Assembly: GCA_919901895.1 (NCBI GenBank)
Contig: CAKKQI010000365.1
Span: 1 to 5,485 of the forward strand
Reading direction: 5' to 3'
Length of the DNA stretch: 5,485 nucleotides
Origin: Candidatus Brocadiaceae bacterium
GTDB taxonomy: Bacteria > Planctomycetota > MHYJ01 > JACQXL01 > CAKKQI01
Below, piece by piece: positions 1 to 5,485 of the stretch. The stretch's first letter is position 1; every line of letters starts with the position of its first letter. Under the pieces are notes generated by a model that was not told where the DNA came from, searched no databases, and saw nothing but the letters and a program-made list of their open reading frames with translations. The position numbers and the translations under genes are program-made.

Positions 1-152
1 GAAAAATGAGAAACGTTCGTTTCCGGCCCGGATTGCCCGTTAGAAACCACATTAAAATAAAAAATGCAAAATAAAAATATTAAAAGGTAAATTGGAATGC
101 GTAGAAAAAAACTAAAAAGCGGAGATTCGGATATCCATTTTTCATTTTTCAT
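1..152 (-). CDS. Partial CDS: N-terminus of an exported or membrane-anchored protein of unknown function (3' end beyond window)
   Basis: An ATG at 152 opens a frame of 50 codons with no stop before the window edge. The protein starts MKNEKWISESPLF, followed by a hydrophobic stretch at about residues 19-35 (core IYLLIFLFCIFYF), then a polar segment with NGQSGPE. This is the layout of an uncleaved membrane anchor or a signal peptide. No lipobox is evident. A short ribosome-binding-like GGGA lies at 161-164, 8 bases before the ATG. The start is only 23 bases after the stop of the GspK-like gene and no terminator lies between them, so it is probably the next gene of that operon. The family is not recognisable from 50 residues. 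The region is A+T-rich, so chance openness is possible, but the ATG, spacing, topology and operon position together favour a real gene. Confidence 0.55.
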   Translation of the reverse strand, partial: MKNEKWISESPLFSFFLRIPIYLLIFLFCIFYFNVVSNGQSGPETNVSHF

Positions 153-156
153 TTTA
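136..156 (-). repeat. Three tandem 7-base units over a start codon
   Basis: On the plus strand the unit CATTTTT occurs at 136-142 and 143-149, followed by CATTTTA at 150-156. Read on the minus strand it places ATG triplets at 152, 145 and 138, one in each reading frame. Only the ATG at 152 stays open to the window edge. The ones at 145 and 138 reach stops after about 21 and 8 codons. Confidence 0.6.
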
Positions 157-175
157 AATTTCCCATAAGAAAACC

Positions 176-3100
176 CTATTCCATAAAATAAGAAATAAAT
201 TTAGGGGTTCCGAGTAAGGTAAGAGTAACGTCATCCAGAATGGGTGTTTCGTCAATAATCCCTTTTAGATTAGGCGCAGGCGGAATAAACCTGATTTTAT
301 AACCAAGCGCATTTGTTCCGGTCGGGACCGGTTGGTTTACCGCATATCCCTTGCCGTCGGTCCCATCCGGCACATCAAAGGTCTGGTTTCCACTCATTAC
401 CTGAACGGTCAATCCGCCGGTCCGGTTGCCGGGATTATAAGATGTCCAGTAAATATGGCCGAGCCGGCTGCCGGACAGACTTAACCGGTAATCTTTATCA
501 AGAGAAAAAGTTCCGGTAAAAATTTGTTTGACGTCTTCATAGCGGTCCATCGGCACGACCGCCGCGGCAATCGGTTTATTATATATTTTTAAATTGTCAA
601 TCGTGCAATCAGCCGGCATCGGATAACCATTGGTGGTTTTTTCTTCAAACCTGTTATTACCGACAAACAGACTCCAGTCAGACCCCAAGCCGTTTTTAAA
701 TGGCCTATTGCCGGTGATTAATGGACTGCCATTAGCTTCCTTCCCGTCCACAAAAAGCCGGAGTTCGGTTGGTTGCCAGGACAAAGCCACGTGGTGCCAC
801 TCGCCGGCCTGCCATTGGGTTACCGGATATTCTACCACCGCATAATCATTATAAAAAGAATGCCACATCGCCGGCACATAATAAGGGTAACGGGAATCCA
901 TTCCCGGGGGTAAATCAAGATTGAGGTAATTACTGTAGATTTCATAGGAAGGAAAAATAGTCTGATCAAAAGAAATTGCACGTGCTGATGCCAAAAAAGC
1001 ACAAAGTTTACTATTTCTAACAAAGAGAATTATCCGATTAACAACTTTTTCGGCATCTGGATTCGCCCACCAATCTTCCTGCCAAGCGATAGGACGATGT
1101 TTTTCGCCCGGCCCAAAACTGAATAATACCCGGCTGTCATATCCAAATGCATTTACTTCATTTCCATTCCAGGTAGGTTTTATCCACATCTCCAGGGAAC
1201 CGGCGACATTAAAGTTCCCCGCGCTGTTATAACGTAAAAATTCGTCTTCAGATAACTGCTGGTTCCAGGTGGTTTCATGGCAAAAAACTCCGTCCGGAAA
1301 TAATTCACTTGGGTCGCCGGGATCGATTAATAAGCGGTCTTCATCAGCCCGGCCGTAAGCTTTTTGGTCGCCGCCCCCCCGTTGGGCGCCTAAGGTATTA
1401 TTATAATCCGCGGCAAAACTGATACTGCCGGTATCCCAGTCAAAAGGGTCATCTCTGGGGGTTAGTGTAATATAACCGTCATAACAGAGTTGATGCTGGC
1501 AAAGGTCTTCGGTCTGGCTCAAACAATTACTGCTAATATTAGTCCAGAGCGAACTTGTGCTTAAGTCGCGAAGGGATTCGGGAAAAGTGGTAAAACCGGA
1601 TGACTCAGGGTCGTATCCGGCGGCCTGTGGTTGATTGAAAAAATCTTTCTGGGTCGTATGGCGCAAGACGTCATAAATTTTAACGATAGTATTAATCTGA
1701 CGGCGGGCGAGTGGTTTACGTCCGCCTTTTTTAGTCACCGGACTCCAGACCTGACCCAACGATTCTATTTCATAATAACCCATTGAAGAGAAACAGAATT
1801 CGGTGGTCCAGCCGCACCGGCCGGTTCCGCCGTAACCGGATAGAGGTGGTACCCAATCGCCCAGATCGCTTTTATCCGTATCGCCATAGCGTAATCCGAA
1901 TATTTTATTGGGATTAAATTTACTCAGATGCGAATTAGGATTGGCATTGGCTTTAACGACCATTTTTTGATAGGGATCCTGCAGCCAGGTTAAACTATCT
2001 ATAAAAGTATTAAAATCATTCCAGGACAGGAATGGTTTGGTCTGGCGGGCGGCAATAATTGCGTTAGCCAGCCGGGCGGCCATAGATGAAGAGATTAACG
2101 AACGCGAATTCCAGAAACGATTGCCGGGCCGGTCATAATTTTTACCATTGCGGTCCAGGGCATAGCCCTGAACACCGGTCAAAACTGCCTGTAATATCTC
2201 CTGCGGAGCCGTATTAATATTAACCGGCGCGCGCGGTTGCAATAGAACAGAAATACCTTCCCGGGGAAAAACTGCTGGCGTTGTTACGGAATCACTGAAA
2301 TTAATTGCTGGTGTAGTAATATCTCTATTTTCAAATTTAAGAACTCCGCCGGGGTGATACTGCGTATTAATAAGATCTTCACTACAGCATGGTAAAAACG
2401 GTATCTTGAGTGAAAAATAACCTCTTGAACCATGATGCAAAAAACCGGTTAAAGGAAATCCGGGATGATCATTATACGACCATTTATATCTAATATTAGA
2501 GGTGTTTATTGGCTGGAGGGCGCCGGGCAAGAGTGTTTTCTGGTCAACCCAGGCATAACAAGTAAGATAATTTTTTACCCGGTTATAGTCGTTTTCCGTG
2601 CGGCCGGCCTTGAGTAACGCCTGTTTTAGTTCTTCCTTGCTGACAAAATTACGTTTCAGACCGGCCCGGGCATTGCTTAAAATATTACCCAACCCGGAAA
2701 TTTTAACGGCCGGTAAATTACCGAGATTGTTTAACATCATTACCACATTGGGCGCTAAAGACCAGTCTGAGGCCGAAACGCTTGGTCCATTGACATAAAT
2801 CATACTGGCACAGTCCTGGATTCTAAGGGTATAAGTATCAACTCCGCCCGGATAAAATGAAGGTAAAGCGGCCGTATAACCAATCTGGTCCGGTTTCCCA
2901 TCCCGGTTAATATCTTCTACGGTCAATTCAGCCGTTGCGTCGGCCTGATTACCCCAGCCCTTTAGCGAAGGAAAACGGGTTTCATCCAACGGGGTACTGG
3001 AAGTGATTTTTACGACAACGTCAACCGCCGGGTCAAACCGTCCGTTTTTATTCTGGTCGGTAAACTCTAATCCGTAAATAGCGGGCGATAGTCCCTGTTC

Positions 3101-3325
3101 CGTTGATTCTAAATCAGGCAGGTAGGTTAAAGCCATTTCAATCCCGCTCTGGGCCAGAAAGCGGGCGCGGACGGCATCAACGTAATTATGAGAAACGGTC
3201 CGTTCCACCCTGGTTAAAGAGGCAAAAACGATGGCTAAAATGGCCAGAATGGTTAAAACCGTCAAGACCATTAAAAGAACAACCCCTTTGCGGGGTTGTC
3301 GGAATATAAAATGAAGTGTTCGCAT
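176..3325 (-). CDS. GspK-type minor pseudopilin fused to a LamG-like lectin domain (1049 aa)
   Basis: Probable tip subunit of a type II secretion-like pseudopilus, far longer than ordinary GspK (roughly 300-350 aa). Numbering from the ATG at 3325: a basic prepilin leader ends RKG at residue 14, followed by VVLLMVL and a long hydrophobic helix. Glu at mature position 5 is absent, as in GspK. Two EF-hand-like acidic loops follow (D90-D98 and D138-D146). A helical region lies near 231-260, the GspK hallmark VNINTAP at 368-374, and a second helical segment near 413-445. Residues about 700-920 match a LamG/concanavalin-like jelly roll, with SLEMWIKP, EWHHVALSW, LFVDGKE and TIDNLKIYN in order. A beta-rich domain of about 128 residues ends the protein. 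The frame extends upstream to GTG 3367 and ATG 3355, but ATG 3325 was chosen because it follows the previous stop by 4 bases, has purine-rich AAGAAG upstream and gives a normal leader. Assignment as GspK is by motif; the lectin ligand is unknown. Confidence 0.82.
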   Translation of the reverse strand: MRTLHFIFRQPRKGVVLLMVLTVLTILAILAIVFASLTRVERTVSHNYVDAVRARFLAQSGIEMALTYLPDLESTEQGLSPAIYGLEFTDQNKNGRFDPAVDVVVKITSSTPLDETRFPSLKGWGNQADATAELTVEDINRDGKPDQIGYTAALPSFYPGGVDTYTLRIQDCASMIYVNGPSVSASDWSLAPNVVMMLNNLGNLPAVKISGLGNILSNARAGLKRNFVSKEELKQALLKAGRTENDYNRVKNYLTCYAWVDQKTLLPGALQPINTSNIRYKWSYNDHPGFPLTGFLHHGSRGYFSLKIPFLPCCSEDLINTQYHPGGVLKFENRDITTPAINFSDSVTTPAVFPREGISVLLQPRAPVNINTAPQEILQAVLTGVQGYALDRNGKNYDRPGNRFWNSRSLISSSMAARLANAIIAARQTKPFLSWNDFNTFIDSLTWLQDPYQKMVVKANANPNSHLSKFNPNKIFGLRYGDTDKSDLGDWVPPLSGYGGTGRCGWTTEFCFSSMGYYEIESLGQVWSPVTKKGGRKPLARRQINTIVKIYDVLRHTTQKDFFNQPQAAGYDPESSGFTTFPESLRDLSTSSLWTNISSNCLSQTEDLCQHQLCYDGYITLTPRDDPFDWDTGSISFAADYNNTLGAQRGGGDQKAYGRADEDRLLIDPGDPSELFPDGVFCHETTWNQQLSEDEFLRYNSAGNFNVAGSLEMWIKPTWNGNEVNAFGYDSRVLFSFGPGEKHRPIAWQEDWWANPDAEKVVNRIILFVRNSKLCAFLASARAISFDQTIFPSYEIYSNYLNLDLPPGMDSRYPYYVPAMWHSFYNDYAVVEYPVTQWQAGEWHHVALSWQPTELRLFVDGKEANGSPLITGNRPFKNGLGSDWSLFVGNNRFEEKTTNGYPMPADCTIDNLKIYNKPIAAAVVPMDRYEDVKQIFTGTFSLDKDYRLSLSGSRLGHIYWTSYNPGNRTGGLTVQVMSGNQTFDVPDGTDGKGYAVNQPVPTGTNALGYKIRFIPPAPNLKGIIDETPILDDVTLTLLGTPKFISYFME

Positions 3326-3329
3326 TTTT

Positions 3330-3848
3330 TTACTTCTTGATGACCCCTGTTCCATCACAGGTAGCACAGGGTGTTTTACCGGTGCCGTTACAGGCCGGGT
3401 CGTTTATTTCCGTTTCTTTGGTTCCGTTACAAACCGGGCAGGTGATGGTGCCGGTTCCGCCGCAGGCCGGGTCGGTTACTTTACCGCTTGCGCCGCAGGT
3501 CGGACAATTAACCTTACTTGTTCCCTGACAGGTAGGACAGGATTCCGTAACTTTTCCCGCGCCGCTACAGGTAGCACAAAATTTTTTACTTTTAGTAAGG
3601 GGATCGAAAGTAATTCCGCTGCCGCTGCAGGTGGAACAGGTTTTCGTAACGGTGCCTTTACCGCCGCAGGCCGGGTCGGTTATTTTACCGGTTCCTTTAC
3701 ATTTCGGGTCTGTAATCTGAGTAGCGCCATTACACTTCGGACAGACAACCGTTCCGGTTGGCGAACAGGTTTCGTGCGGTACGGTAATCCGGCCGGTGGC
3801 ATTGCATTCGTCGTGCGGAATGGTTTTTTTGCCTTGGCAGACCGAACA
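3330..3848 (-). repeat. Coding array of 14 cysteine units, DnaJ zinc-finger-like
   Basis: This encodes residues 258-429 of the GspG-like protein. The units begin at residues 258, 269, 282, 293, 304, 315, 328, 348, 361, 372, 383, 394, 407 and 418. Each has the form [C/H/D]-x-x-C, usually followed by x-G-x-G. Eight units start with Cys, two with His (269, 282) and four with Asp (304, 315, 383, 407), giving 22 cysteines in all. Only units 7, 8 and 14 keep the full CxxCxGxG. Unit lengths are 11 or 13 residues except for the 20-residue unit 7. Confidence 0.85.
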
Positions 3849-4619
3849 GGTTTCAGTCGGAGGCGCGGTGGGCGCCGGAGCCGGTACGGGCGCCGGCGAA
3901 GTCCTGGGCGGCTGGACCGGAACCGGTTGTGTCTTGGGCGGTACCGGCGCCGATCGCGTCTTCGGCCTCGTTTTCTTTGGCTTAACCGGTTTGGGCTGGG
4001 AAACCGTTGGCGGGGGCTGCGTTACCGGCGGCTTAATTACCGGCGGCGTTTGTTTTACCGGTCGGGCATGTAATTTCCAGTTGTTAATATCATCGTCCGC
4101 CTCCGAATAATCCTCATCCGCTACGCCGTTCGGACCGTAAGATTCTAAATCAACGTAAAAATTATTATTATGCCCGTCCGCATGACTTTGACCGGGGTTT
4201 TTATAAATAATCCGCTGTCCCCAGGAATCAACCAGGTAATGTTGACCATCAAGATTTCGTTGTTTAAGACTTAAGGGAGCCGAGAGTTTTTTCATTTCCG
4301 AATTCGGCATCAGGGAAAGATTGTCCAGACCGGAAGCGTTTTCATTTTTCATGGTTTGGGCGAGAAGGTAATAAAGATTCTGGGAGCCGTCATACTGGCC
4401 TTCACTGGACGGATAAGACAGGAAGACGGTATGATAACTGTTCAGGGCTACTTCAATCTGGGAGAGCAATGATTGGGTCGCCTTGGTTTTGGCCTCATCA
4501 GTAAATGAAGTCAACGCCACGACGGTCAGGGTGGCCAGTATCATAATACAGCCGATGACCACCAATAATTCCACTAAGGTAAAAGCTTCCGACGAACCGT
4601 TTAATTTATTTTTTCTCAT
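3330..4619 (-). CDS. GspG-type pseudopilin with proline-rich stalk and DnaJ-like cysteine-repeat tail (429 aa)
   Basis: Likely subunit of a type II secretion or type IV-like pseudopilus. Residues 1-12 form a basic leader. FTLVELLVVIG from residue 13, with Glu17 at mature position 5, is the class III signal processed by prepilin peptidase; the residue before the cut is Ala instead of the usual Gly. After the hydrophobic helix, residues about 40-181 fit GspG, including DSWGQRIIYKNPG (131-143) and the acidic SYGPNG...DDDINNW end (160-181), where GspG proteins bind calcium. Ordinary GspG ends near 140-150 residues. Here a Pro/Lys-rich linker (about 187-254) leads to 14 cysteine units (258-429) resembling the DnaJ zinc-finger CxxCxGxG repeat. 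A pseudopilin C-terminus faces the periplasm or outside, so the tail would be exported. The ATG at 4619 has AAAGGAG at 4628-4634, 8 bases upstream. It is the first gene after the promoter at 4680-4707. Pseudopilin identity is secure; zinc binding is inferred. Confidence 0.85.
   Translation of the reverse strand: MRKNKLNGSSEAFTLVELLVVIGCIMILATLTVVALTSFTDEAKTKATQSLLSQIEVALNSYHTVFLSYPSSEGQYDGSQNLYYLLAQTMKNENASGLDNLSLMPNSEMKKLSAPLSLKQRNLDGQHYLVDSWGQRIIYKNPGQSHADGHNNNFYVDLESYGPNGVADEDYSEADDDINNWKLHARPVKQTPPVIKPPVTQPPPTVSQPKPVKPKKTRPKTRSAPVPPKTQPVPVQPPRTSPAPVPAPAPTAPPTETCSVCQGKKTIPHDECNATGRITVPHETCSPTGTVVCPKCNGATQITDPKCKGTGKITDPACGGKGTVTKTCSTCSGSGITFDPLTKSKKFCATCSGAGKVTESCPTCQGTSKVNCPTCGASGKVTDPACGGTGTITCPVCNGTKETEINDPACNGTGKTPCATCDGTGVIKK
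3457..3682. repeat. Pair of identical 22-base direct repeats within the cysteine-tail coding region
   Basis: Identical 22-base copies lie at 3457-3478 and 3661-3682, sharing the core CAGGCCGGGTCGGTTA. They encode the DPACGG segment of cysteine units 11 and 6. A close third copy, CAGGCCGGGTCGTTTA, lies near 3390-3405 in unit 13. The identity at DNA level suggests that part of the array grew by fairly recent internal duplication. Confidence 0.75.
3858..4061 (-). other. Proline-rich stalk segment of the GspG-like protein
   Basis: Codes for residues about 187-254. Proline is the dominant residue, with Lys/Arg in the first half (PKPVKPKKTRPKTR) and Pro/Ala in the second (SPAPVPAPAP). Such segments form extended flexible linkers. 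Here it would hold the cysteine tail away from the pilus shaft. Confidence 0.75.
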
Positions 4620-4627
4620 ACGAAAGT

Positions 4628-4634
4628 CTCCTTT
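4628..4634 (-). promoter_or_regulatory. Ribosome-binding site of the GspG-like gene
   Basis: The minus strand reads AAAGGAG, 8 bases before the ATG at 4619. It is a near-perfect Shine-Dalgarno sequence at good spacing and fixes the start, giving a 12-residue prepilin leader. Confidence 0.85.
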
Positions 4635-4641
4635 ACCACAG

Positions 4642-4664
4642 AACCCGCTGAAGCGGGCTGGGTT
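4642..4664 (-). promoter_or_regulatory. Stem-loop in the 5' leader of the pseudopilin operon
   Basis: CCCGC (4644-4648) and GCGGG (4653-4657) form a 5-base-pair stem with a 4-base loop. An alternative stem pairs AACCC (4642-4646) with GGGTT (4660-4664), and the two are mutually exclusive. The structure lies between the predicted transcript start and the ribosome-binding site, where it could affect mRNA stability or translation. Read on the plus strand it is followed by a short T-rich stretch, so a weak plus-strand terminator is the alternative reading. Confidence 0.4.
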
Positions 4665-4679
4665 TTACTTACTATTATT

Positions 4680-4707
4680 ATTATAACGTAATTATTATTA
4701 AAATCAA
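4680..4707 (-). promoter_or_regulatory. Sigma-70-type promoter of the pseudopilin operon
   Basis: The minus strand carries TTGATT (4702-4707) as the -35 box and a consensus TATAAT (4680-4685) as the -10 box, with a 16-base spacer in an A+T-rich tract of ATT triplets. Transcription would start near 4673, about 54 bases before the ATG at 4619. The repetitive A+T-rich context makes chance -10 matches easy, but the spacing and position immediately before the operon support it. Confidence 0.65.
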
Positions 4708-4761
4708 GCAAAAATAATTAAAAAGACCGTTATTTTCGCGACATCAACTAAGAGACTCCAA

Positions 4762-4794
4762 CAAAAAGAAAATACAGATCCCGATAGAATCGGG
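4762..4794 (-). terminator. Possible intrinsic terminator for the upstream gene
   Basis: On the minus strand a perfect 6-base-pair stem, CCCGAT and ATCGGG with a TCT loop (4780-4794), is followed by ATCTGTATTTTCTTTTTG. The T tract starts several bases after the stem, so this would be a weak terminator. It lies about 200 bases after the stop of the right-edge gene and just before the operon promoter. It may equally be just one arm of the palindromic element. Confidence 0.35.
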
Positions 4795-4968
4795 GTAGGT
4801 AGCATCGACCCTTGCGAAGCGACAGCGGAGTCCCGATTATTTCGGGGTGGTCGCCTCATCTTGCCGATAGAGTTTTAGAGGCGGGGTTCTCGCTTAGGCG
4901 GAACTCCGCTGTCGCTTCGTAAGATCCCGCAGCTACCCCATTTCATTCGGTTTACCCCGCTATGGCGG
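4780..4968. repeat. Highly palindromic intergenic element, MITE- or REP-like
   Basis: The core is a perfect 17-base inverted repeat, CGAAGCGACAGCGGAGT at 4815-4831 with its complement at 4903-4919. It extends outward to 4811/4923 with one G-T pair. An outer pair, GGGGTAG (4792-4798) and CTACCCC (4933-4939), lies outside it. Inside are a CGCCTC/GAGGCG pair (4852-4857/4878-4883) and hairpins at 4832-4846 and 4881-4909. The last is a 12-base-pair stem with one bulge, competing with the 17-base arm. Small hairpins also sit at 4780-4794 and 4957-4968. No reading frame or tRNA/rRNA signature was seen. A non-autonomous mobile element, a dispersed palindromic repeat or a structured RNA would all fit. 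Confidence 0.6.
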
Positions 4969-4990
4969 TGGCTAAATAATTACGAAAATC

Positions 4991-5485
4991 TTACCAACCT
5001 GCTTTTATTTCCGCGGTGAGTTTTTTAGCTTTTTGATTAAGCGCTTTTATTGTTTTTAATGACTCGGTAATCGTTGACTTAACCTCCTCAGCCGCAGACT
5101 TCTTATGCTTTTCCAAGAGTCTTTCCAAAATTTTAAGGTGGCCGGTTGTATCCATTTCTAACGTTTGAGCCATAATATATAAAATCTGTTTCCCTCCATT
5201 TTCTCCTTCCGGCGGCTGGGGATTCGGAAATGCTGAAGATGGTTCCGGCCCCCCGGCTGGTGAAAATGATTCTGGGTCCGGTGGAATTGGGGCTGGACCT
5301 ATTGGGATTGAAAGTTGTGGTAGTGTCTTTTCACTCAAAAGTGGTTCTGGCCCAATCGCTGGTTTTGGCGCTGGAACAGAAACCAGACCGCCTGTCTTTT
5401 TAAGTTTTTCAAAGTCTTTTTGAATAGTACCTAAAGTCTCAGCCAATAATTTTTCATAAACTTTAGTAAGGATTTCTATCCGGGA
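4991..5485 (-). CDS. Partial CDS: protein of unknown function with proline-rich centre and helical C-terminus (5' end beyond window)
   Basis: The frame is open from the window edge to the TAA at 4991-4993: 164 codons, with no ATG in frame. A TTG at 5446 could be read as a start, but the 13 codons before it (SRIEILTKVYEKL) continue the same amphipathic helix, so the gene most likely starts outside the window. The visible part has a charged helix (about residues 1-30), a proline-rich low-complexity segment (about 36-98) and a Lys/Glu-rich helical C-terminus (about 100-164) containing HLKILERLLEKHKK. No signal peptide or catalytic motif is visible. The C-terminal helix, with a His-Leu start and evenly spaced Leu/Glu, vaguely recalls DUF5667-type helical proteins; this is a weak impression. 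It is separated from the pseudopilin operon by the palindromic element and the operon promoter, so it is probably a different transcript. Confidence 0.7.
   Translation of the reverse strand, partial: SRIEILTKVYEKLLAETLGTIQKDFEKLKKTGGLVSVPAPKPAIGPEPLLSEKTLPQLSIPIGPAPIPPDPESFSPAGGPEPSSAFPNPQPPEGENGGKQILYIMAQTLEMDTTGHLKILERLLEKHKKSAAEEVKSTITESLKTIKALNQKAKKLTAEIKAGW

Noticed and set aside
313..1023. Short open frames inside the GspK-like gene on both strands (313-519, 630-845, 832-1023)
   Set aside because: They sit in other frames of the LamG-coding region and show no domain, start-site or topology support.
1374..1380. Run of seven C (G on the coding strand) as a phase-variation tract
   Set aside because: It encodes an RGGG segment in an intact frame, and seven bases is short for a slippage switch; nothing else supports it.
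3326..3367. Upstream starts of the GspK-like gene (GTG at 3367, ATG at 3355) that overlap the GspG-like gene
   Set aside because: No Shine-Dalgarno sequence precedes them and they add 10-14 residues to a leader that is already of normal length from the ATG at 3325.
3774..4110. Plus-strand open frames rich in Arg/Gly opposite the proline-rich stalk
   Set aside because: Their composition is the direct antisense of proline and lysine codons; they lie inside a well-supported gene and have no family features.
4483..4686. Plus-strand open frame across the operon start and promoter
   Set aside because: It is antisense to the conserved prepilin N-terminus, promoter and ribosome-binding site.
4740..4990. 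tRNA, riboswitch or CRISPR array in the intergenic gap
   Set aside because: There is no T-arm or acceptor-stem pattern, no regularly spaced direct repeat with spacers, and no riboswitch core I can recognise; the pairing is better described as nested inverted repeats.

Overview
The window looks like chromosomal DNA of an uncultured Gram-negative bacterium. It is of moderate G+C, with A+T-rich intergenic DNA. The large, decorated pseudopilin-type proteins are the style seen in PVC-group and Omnitrophota-like metagenome genomes, but that placement is a guess from gene style and not from a marker gene. All convincing genes are on the minus strand, so transcription runs from high to low coordinates.

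Right edge (4991-5485): the 3' end of a gene of unknown function, open to the window edge, with a proline-rich centre and a charged helical C-terminus. Next (about 4620-4990) is a 370-base gap. It holds a strongly palindromic element (4780-4968), a good sigma-70-type promoter (4680-4707), a small 5'-leader hairpin and a clear Shine-Dalgarno sequence.

The promoter serves a compact operon of at least three genes. The first (3330-4619) is a GspG-type pseudopilin with two additions: a proline-rich stalk and a 172-residue tail of 14 DnaJ-like cysteine units. The second (176-3325), starting 4 bases later, is a very large GspK-type minor pseudopilin carrying a LamG-like lectin domain and a further C-terminal beta-rich domain. 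The third (1-152) begins 23 bases later. It has a membrane/signal segment and runs off the left edge.

In type II secretion systems and related pili, GspG is the main shaft subunit and GspK sits at the tip. The inference is a pseudopilus whose tip carries a lectin-like head and whose GspG subunit carries a metal-binding or disulfide-rich tail. No secretin, ATPase or platform protein is visible, so the machine that assembles these subunits must be encoded elsewhere.

The most unusual signal is in the cysteine tail. Each of the 14 units starts with Cys, His or Asp exactly three residues before a Cys, and the spacing between units reads the same forwards and backwards about the centre of the array.
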